From positions 255,501 through 319,500 of the forward strand of contig NC_060059.1 of NCBI RefSeq assembly GCF_020283565.1: a DNA stretch of 64,000 nt, read 5' to 3'. Both the position numbers and the translations under genes were made by a program. This DNA is from Trifolium pratense (lineage: Eukaryota > Streptophyta > Magnoliopsida > Fabales > Fabaceae). This document shows, one piece after another, positions 58,331 to 64,000 of this stretch (position 1 is the first letter of the stretch; each line of letters opens with the position of its first letter). The notes below the pieces were generated by a model. It did not search any database, was not told where the DNA came from, and worked only from the letters and a program-made list of their open reading frames with translations.

Positions 58331-59150
58331 GCCTAGGAGCTATACCCACGGACATTACAAACTATTGTAAATCGATTTACCCATGAATTTGTTCGTTGGT
58401 ATAGGTTTGGATTTTTTTTTTTTGCATTTTTTTTTTACAAATTGTACATTTTTTTTATAAATAATAATAATAATTTGCCAATATGCATGTTTTCTACACA
58501 CCAAGTCAACTATAATTATAAAAGAGAATTTTCATTATATTGATTAAAAAAACTAATAAGTCTTACAAACTAACGGAGTACATTAAAACACCAAAACAGT
58601 GACACATAGCTAAATCTTCCAAATTGAAATTGCACCAAATAACTTAAGAGAACTACTAGGTACTTCTAATCAAATTCATCCCAAAATTACAACTCTAAAA
58701 ACATATATATGTATGACATCCCTACCAAACAATAAACTCCAACGGCTTACAGCCCACGACATAGTACATGACATTCCTACCAAGCAATAAACAACAACAG
58801 TTTACATTGTTTACTTCTAATCTCTCTCTTCAATCTTCGTCAGTGTATGGACTTTGAGAATCCGTTTGGTCGGGGCACTAGAAGCATCTGTAACCTATAG
58901 AAAATAAAAGAGATCAAATTACAAACTCAAGTTAATTGATTTTTTCATAATATTCGAAATATAAACACGAAGAGAAAATAAAATATACCTGTCTTGCAGC
59001 TCGTAAAATGTCATTCACATCTTCTCCAACAAATCATTAATGACAACACATTTGCCAACATCACATTTGTACTATCTTGATTTTTCATTTGCTTTATTTT
59101 CAAAGAGAAAGAAGCTTTCCATTTTTTGGGTTTGGGAATCTTGCCAATAC
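58331..59150. other. possible CACTA interior, no coding sequence supported
   Basis: AT-rich; a weak minus-strand spliced-gene look near 58840-59000 (possible exon and acceptor) could not be matched to a family. Confidence 0.35.
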
Positions 59151-59156
59151 ATCGTG

Positions 59157-60125
59157 CAACTTTTGATTAGCAACTATGATAATGTTTTTTGACGGTCAAT
59201 GAGACATCAAAATACTATCAATAATTTATATAATAAATAATATTAATTGATTTCTTCCGGGTCATTGATGCATCCAATAATCCATCTCTTATATTAGGAA
59301 AGAATCAAATTCAATTCATATCAATATCACATCAAAGTCATCGAGCAACTTTTACATTATGAGTAGAGTTCATAATGTTTTTTTACAGTCAATGAGGCAT
59401 CCAAATACTATCAACAATTTATATAACAAATAATATTCATTGATTCTTTTTGGGTCATTGAGACATCGAATAATTCATCGCTTATATTATGAACGAATCA
59501 AATTCAATTCATATCAATATCACATCGAAGGCATCAAACAACTTTTACATTATGAGTAAAGTGTTCATAATGTTTTTCTTACGGTCAATGAAGCATCCAA
59601 ATACTAGCAACAATTTATATACCAAATAATATTATTTGATTCCTTTCAGGTCATCGATAATCCATCCCCATATATTATGAATGAATAAAATTCAATTCAT
59701 ATCGATATTGCATCGAAGGTGTAACAGCCCCCGGGCCCCATCTTGGCGATCCCGGTGCTTTACCTCACGACCTTCTCCACCCCCTCTCTAGTGGAGTTTT
59801 TGCCTTTCGTGGGAATCGAACCACGTACCCTGGGGTTCAAATACGTGTTCAATCCATTCCCACTACCAATTGAGCTATGTAGCTCAATTGGTAGTGGGAA
59901 TGGATTGAACACGTATTTGAACCCCAGGGTACGTGGTTCGATTCCCACGAAAGGCAAAAACTCCACTAGAGAGGGGGTGGAGAAGGTCGTGAGGTAAAGC
60001 ACCGGGATCGCCAAGATGGGGCCCGGGGGCTGTTACAGAAGGCATCAAGAAACTTTTACATTATGAATAAAGAGTTCATAATGTTTTTTACGGTCAACGA
60101 GGCTTCCAAATACTTGCATCGAAGG
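59157..60125. repeat. ~190 bp tandem repeat array, four units, last interrupted
   Basis: The marker acttttacattatgag (or a variant of it) followed by cataatgttttt and ggtcaatga recurs at about 59158, 59346, 59538 and 60050. The period is 188-194 bp once the 318 bp palindrome plus its 5 bp duplication are subtracted from the last interval. Each unit also carries tcaattcatatcaatatcac and catcgaaggcatca variants. Confidence 0.8.
59720..60037. mobile_element. 318 bp near-perfect palindrome with tRNA-type A/B boxes on both strands
   Basis: Arms of 158 bp around a two-base TG centre at 59878-59879. The two strands give identical 84-residue translations except at the centre, which shows arm identity directly. 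Ends TGTAACAGCCCCCGGG / CCCGGGGGCTGTTACA, with GAAGG duplicated at 59715-59719 and 60038-60042. On + an A box TAGCTCAATTGG (59880-59891) and an exact B box GGTTCGATTCC (59935-59945), with a T-arm-like stem, point to a tRNA-derived unit; on - the same boxes lie at 59866-59877 and 59812-59822. No full cloverleaf forms, so it is not a functional tRNA. Confidence 0.85.
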
Positions 60126-60438
60126 CATCAAACAAAAAAAGTACACACATGACATAGAAAAACCCCAACAAAACTGAAGAAGAAAAGTGTGGAATAGAAA
60201 CCTTACCCAAAATCAAACGTAGAGCTTAGAGAGGGGAGTGTTGATCTTATCCTCTAAAAACCTTTCAATGAGAAATCAAAACCTAATCAAAATAAAAACC
60301 ATTAGCCGTGGATAGAAATCGAAAGAAGAGAATTAAAGAAAGGGATTCATGTGAGAGTTCGAGAGAGAAATTGAGAGATCGATGAGTCGCATGTTATATC
60401 CTGCTTTTTTTTTGTTACGTATCTTGAGTGTTCATTTC

Positions 60439-60442
<4 letters not shown>

Positions 60443-60468
<26 letters not shown>
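60443..60468. repeat. poly(T) tract
   Basis: About 26 uninterrupted T's after ctctc. Could be the tail of a minus-strand retroposon; no partner sequence identified. Confidence 0.9.
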
Positions 60469-60475
<7 letters not shown>

Positions 60476-60715
60476 GTATTTTTTGTTTTGTATAAAGTGA
60501 GTGTTGTTTTCTTTCTCCATAAATTCCTTAATTTTTGGTTATATATATCTTGAAAATTAAAAATTTAAAAAGGATAAGTTTATACTTTTATAGTTTATGC
60601 GATTCATTTTTTTTTTAATTGTGAGTATAGATTTGTTTCTACTTTTATGTATACATTCAGTTTTTTTTTCCTTCTATTTTTATGTATAGATTCATTATAT
60701 TCTTTCTATATTTTA

Positions 60716-60992
60716 TTTGTTTTTTATCTTATATTTTTTTCAATATTTTTTATTAATAAATTCAGTGGTATATATATAATACTCTACTTCTTAAAAGCAA
60801 TATATAATACTATACAATACAAGTAATAAGATTGATTTACCACAAAAGCTACTAAATTTGATATAGTAGTGAGGGATGTATGAGGTCTTAGGTTAAATCC
60901 TCATTGTAAACATTGTAAACAAAAAAAAAAATTACCACCGAATTTATTAATAAAAAAATATTGAAAAAAATATAAGATAAAAAACAAAAAAA
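60716..60992. mobile_element. inverted-repeat element (MITE-like)
   Basis: Arms of ~55 bp at about 60716-60772 and 60936-60992 are nearly exact reverse complements (ttttttatcttatatttttt; attaataaattcagtggta against taccaccgaatttattaat). The loop is ~165 bp and non-coding. Confidence 0.7.
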
Positions 60993-61019
60993 TTGTTCGT
61001 AACAGAACTCAAGTTTTAT

Positions 61020-61300
61020 CGTAAGAGATAAAAAGAGGAAGAGAACTCACATTGATGGATCCGTGGAAGGATGCTCCGAGCTGGAGGTTTGAATCCGAGC
61101 ATTAGGGACGACCGACAACACCGAAAGGGGGGTACCTGCAGATAACGCTCCGACGCCCAAGTCAGTATAAGCTTGAGGTGGAGGTCGAGGTTAGAGCCAT
61201 GCATACCTTGTGAGGTTTGTGAAGGTCGTATATATAGGCCAATGGATGTGGCATTGGGCCAGTGGATTTGACATTGGGCTTGGTTCAGCCCAAAAGTCTT
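61020..61300 (-). repeat. LTR-like promoter/R-U5 segment, minus orientation
   Basis: On the minus strand a TATA box (61228-61236) is followed by aacctcacaaggtatgc and the motif tgacttgggcgtcggagcgt...ctgcaggtac (61165-61132). This arrangement is the same as in the plus-strand LTR next to it. Probably a solo or truncated gypsy-type LTR. Confidence 0.55.
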
Positions 61301-61311
61301 GTCCAGAACTG

Positions 61312-61789
61312 TTTAGTCAATGGAAGTTTAAACTCATAACCAAGTTTGCAAGATTTGTTCATGCTCATTTGTTTTAGCAACAAAACTGTTCTGGGCCGAG
61401 CTTAGAGCTCGAGCATCAGAGGGTGTCGAACATACACATCATCCGAGCACGTCCCAACGGTCAGATACCCTTGCGTATCGTAACGGCCGTAAACCGGAAT
61501 GATGAGCATTTACTGCTCATCAAGGCCTCCAAGCCGTTTTCCGGCAGCCACTTGATGGCCATTAATGCCATCAAGGGCCTTGGCCCAGCGCTGGGGGCTA
61601 TATATATGCAACTCATCTTCATTTGCAAGGTACGTATTATTTTAGCCTTGAAAACCTCACACACACACACTGACTTGAGCGTCGGAGTGCCTGCAGGTAC
61701 ACAACCCCCCTCCGCTCCAACAGGGGTTTGAACACTCGCAACCGCCGTGTACGCCGCCGGACTCGCAACTCTCTGATCAAGCACGATCA
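61312..61789 (+). repeat. gypsy-type LTR (3' part certain, 5' start approximate)
   Basis: TATA box at 61599-61607, R-like motif tgacttgagcgtcggagtgc ctgcaggtac at 61671-61700, 3' end ...gatca at 61789 directly before a primer-binding site. The first 75 bp (61312-61386) recur perfectly inverted at 63907-63981. Confidence 0.65.
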
Positions 61790-61790
61790 G

Positions 61791-61807
61791 TGGCGCCGTC
61801 TGTGGGG
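61791..61807 (+). other. retrotransposon primer-binding site
   Basis: TGGCGCCGTCTGTGGGG, the tRNA-complementary site typical of plant Ty3/gypsy elements of the Tat/Ogre type, one base after the LTR end. Confidence 0.75.
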
Positions 61808-63900
61808 ACGATAATTATTTCGTTCTCGAATCCAATCTCACACTCACGATGGATCTTGGAAGAATTAAATCGATACGATATTCATCAATGGCCCATGAAT
61901 TCCATCGTGAATTCATCAAATGGGGGCTGTATGCTAGCACCTGCAAACAGGTCAAGCCTTACCTTTTATTTCTGATGTTGCATATCTAATGGTGACATTG
62001 CCTTCTACCACTGACTCCAAAGTTGTTACCGAACAAAGGAGGTGATATTTCAATTATTGGAATGCAAGGCTATATCACACACTAATAACTTCTCAATCTG
62101 TGCACGAGAATCAAAAACAACTAAATGATTTTGGAAAGTCAAAACAGATGAGAAAAGTTCATGTGTGCCAACACTCGCAGGGTACATTCAGTACTACAAT
62201 ACAAATTGAAATTTAGCTAACTGAAAACAGTTAGTGCCTATATGTTTCTTTTGTATTTCCTCGAATGTCTACTCTTGCTATATCACGAGAATATCAAAGT
62301 CCACTTTGACTCTTGATCGCGAGTGAATGCTCTGGCCAAGCACCCCTGAGATCAGCGTCGGTTCTATTCATCGTCGGAATCGACACACGCTGTCGAAAAA
62401 TATTCCGTCATACCGACCAAACGTCTCCGCCGGCATCATCGTCGGTTCAGGATCTTTGATTTTCTGCAAATTAATGTTAGACACATTAATTCAATTATTA
62501 TACCACAAAATGGTTACATATTGAGTAGCCAATAATACTAAAATTCATTGGTTACAATACAACTGTTTAACATCAATGACAAATTATGCTCAACCGTTAC
62601 ATAATAATGGGCATATACTCCCCGTATTATTAATCATACGGTTTGCCATAGCTGAGTCAGATGATGGTTATGGCCAAGGAAAATTCAATAGGGACAATAG
62701 ACAATATGTACAATTGTTTATTAAACCCATTTAAAGGTGGTTCTTGAAAAGAGAGAGTTACTAACTTATTCTTCAAGAAGAAGCTTGAACGATTAATGCC
62801 AGGAGCTTGACCAAGCTTGCATCATTGTGCAAAACACACCATAAGTTAGTACATATGGTTGTGAGTTTATATCGGCACAAACCATTCGATTGAAATCATT
62901 TTGAAAACAAGAGAGACCATTTCTCATCAAAATCTCACCACTTTAATGATGATTATTGTGGTTAATACTTGAAAAACCATGTTTCTGTCAAAAAAATTGA
63001 TTACACAGTAGCCACGATTTGAAATCATCAATTGGCAGATGAATTTTGTGGTTATACATTAGTACAAAATACTATATAACATGTGTATGGTGATTAAGTA
63101 TGAAGTGAAATTACTACTACACCTTCATACACGCAGCTGGTTCTCTATCAAGGGATAACCATCACATGGCATGAAAAAACTACAAGTAAATTCAATATAA
63201 ACGACATTGACATGTCAACTCAAGCAAATGTCTTGGCCAAACGCTTTTGACATCATCGTCGGTTCTGCTCACCGTCGAACTGGTGATATTAAAATACACT
63301 TGAGCTCATGCTCTCATCATGGAGCTCCGTCGCACGGACCAACCGTTCCGGAAATTATCGATGGTTCAGAACAACACTCCGAAATTAGAACCAAATGTCA
63401 CCGATGAGATGAGGACATCACCTCAGCGTCACCGGCATCGTCAGTTCAGGTTCTTATTACTTAGTATTTGATTTTAATCATGATAGTTGAGAATAATGCT
63501 TTATATTGAAGGACTTTATAGGTCGAACAATTAAGCTTGATTTCATCTACATCCTATCAAAAATTACTTTACCAAATCTGCATAAGGTTATGAGAAGCAT
63601 AAGCCTAGCACACATTTGAAAAAATACATACAGGCTGAAATCAAAGTGAAAACAGCCGAGTGGTTACAATTCCCCTTGACTTCATCATTGAAATACATTG
63701 GTCAAGCACCATCACATCATCTCGTGACTATCCGAGGCATGCAATACCAGACTCCATATCCGGTGGTACTTCTAACGGTACCAACCTGATTCAACGTCCC
63801 CGACATTATCACCAATTCAGCTGTAATAGTATAATATAATGCTTCATCATTATTATTATTGGATGCTTGAAACTAATGAATAAATTCCAATTTATCTCCA
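61808..63900. mobile_element. gypsy-type interior or leader, non-coding, with diverged repeat modules
   Basis: No gag or pol reading frame is recognisable. Three diverged modules start near 62328, 63229 and 63699. Each begins with a version of ttggccaagcac and carries repeated TCATCGTCGGTTC-type motifs (for example at 63253 and 62446). Between them is AT-rich sequence with gttacaat and caccattaat words. This may be the untranslated leader of a large element continuing past the window. Confidence 0.45.
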
Positions 63901-63906
63901 ATATTT

Positions 63907-63981
63907 GTTTTGTTGCTAAAACAAATGAGCATGAACAAATCTTGCAAACTTGGTTATGAGTTTAAACTTCCATTGACTAAA
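63907..63981 (-). repeat. 75 bp perfect inverted copy of the LTR segment at 61312-61386
   Basis: Base-by-base reverse complement of 61312-61386, 2.5 kb away. The flanks differ on both sides. Confidence 0.9.
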
Positions 63982-64000
63982 GCAAATGCAAAAGTCTATT

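Noticed and set aside
59866..59955. tRNA gene
   Set aside because: A and B boxes and a T-arm-like stem exist, but no acceptor stem or proper D and anticodon arms form; better explained as a tRNA-derived repeat.
59743..60014. Two identical 84-residue open frames on opposite strands
   Set aside because: They are the consequence of the perfect palindrome, not genes.

Overview
This window is nuclear DNA of a flowering plant. The genes are AT-rich and intron-bearing, with GT/AG introns and plant-specific families (X8/CBM43 proline-rich cell-wall protein, INT1-type inositol transporters, RpiB-cupin DRT102 type, F-box/LRR, bHLH25/NAI1 class, LysM-kinase and FRIGIDA-like fragments). Transposons are dense. 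The mix, including a gypsy-type primer-binding site TGGCGCCGTCTGTGGGG, Stowaway and Mutator MITEs and several LINEs, fits a legume with a moderately large genome. The legume call is an inference; no species can be named from sequence alone.

Layout. 0-21 kb is the gene-rich part: last exon of a SelO homologue (477-731, +); secreted proline-rich X8 protein (1714-3347, +); three INT1-like inositol transporters (5016-6515 -, 7729-9593 +, 12449-14815 +) with 0, 1 and 4 introns; an N-terminally short DRT102-like RpiB/cupin protein (15333-16184, -); the 3' exons of a coiled-coil/DLNL protein (16934-17739, +); an F-box/LRR gene with a 5'UTR intron and a small uORF (19074-20987, -).

22.6-29.2 kb is a collage of host-gene pieces (RAD51, FRIGIDA-like, LysM receptor kinase, a plant-mobile-domain-like stretch) around three ~750-770 bp tandem repeats, with matching inverted segments near 23.2 and 28.9 kb. 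It looks like a gene-capturing transposon. 29.43-35.24 kb is a complete copia-type LTR element with two almost identical 1255 bp LTRs and a TACTC target duplication but a thoroughly dead interior.

35.2-44.7 kb holds nested MITEs and long-TIR elements around a frameshifted bHLH pseudogene (37817-40354, -). 44.74-51.07 kb is a nearly full-length plant L1-type LINE whose reading frames are broken by four Trp-to-stop changes and small indels. 52.6-57.4 kb holds another long-TIR element and the intact paralogue of the bHLH pseudogene (54316-57407, -).

58-64 kb is repeat-dominated: a CACTA-type terminus, ~190 bp tandem repeats, a 318 bp almost perfect palindrome with tRNA-type A and B boxes on both strands, and head-to-head gypsy-like LTR pieces followed by diverged repeat modules.

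A small-scale pattern recurs across the window: 10-40 bp inserts, mostly A- or T-rich and often carrying TTAC-, TAAC- or TGAC-A(n)-like LINE 3' ends, flanked by 11-16 bp direct repeats. They look like minute retroposition events or templated repair scars.
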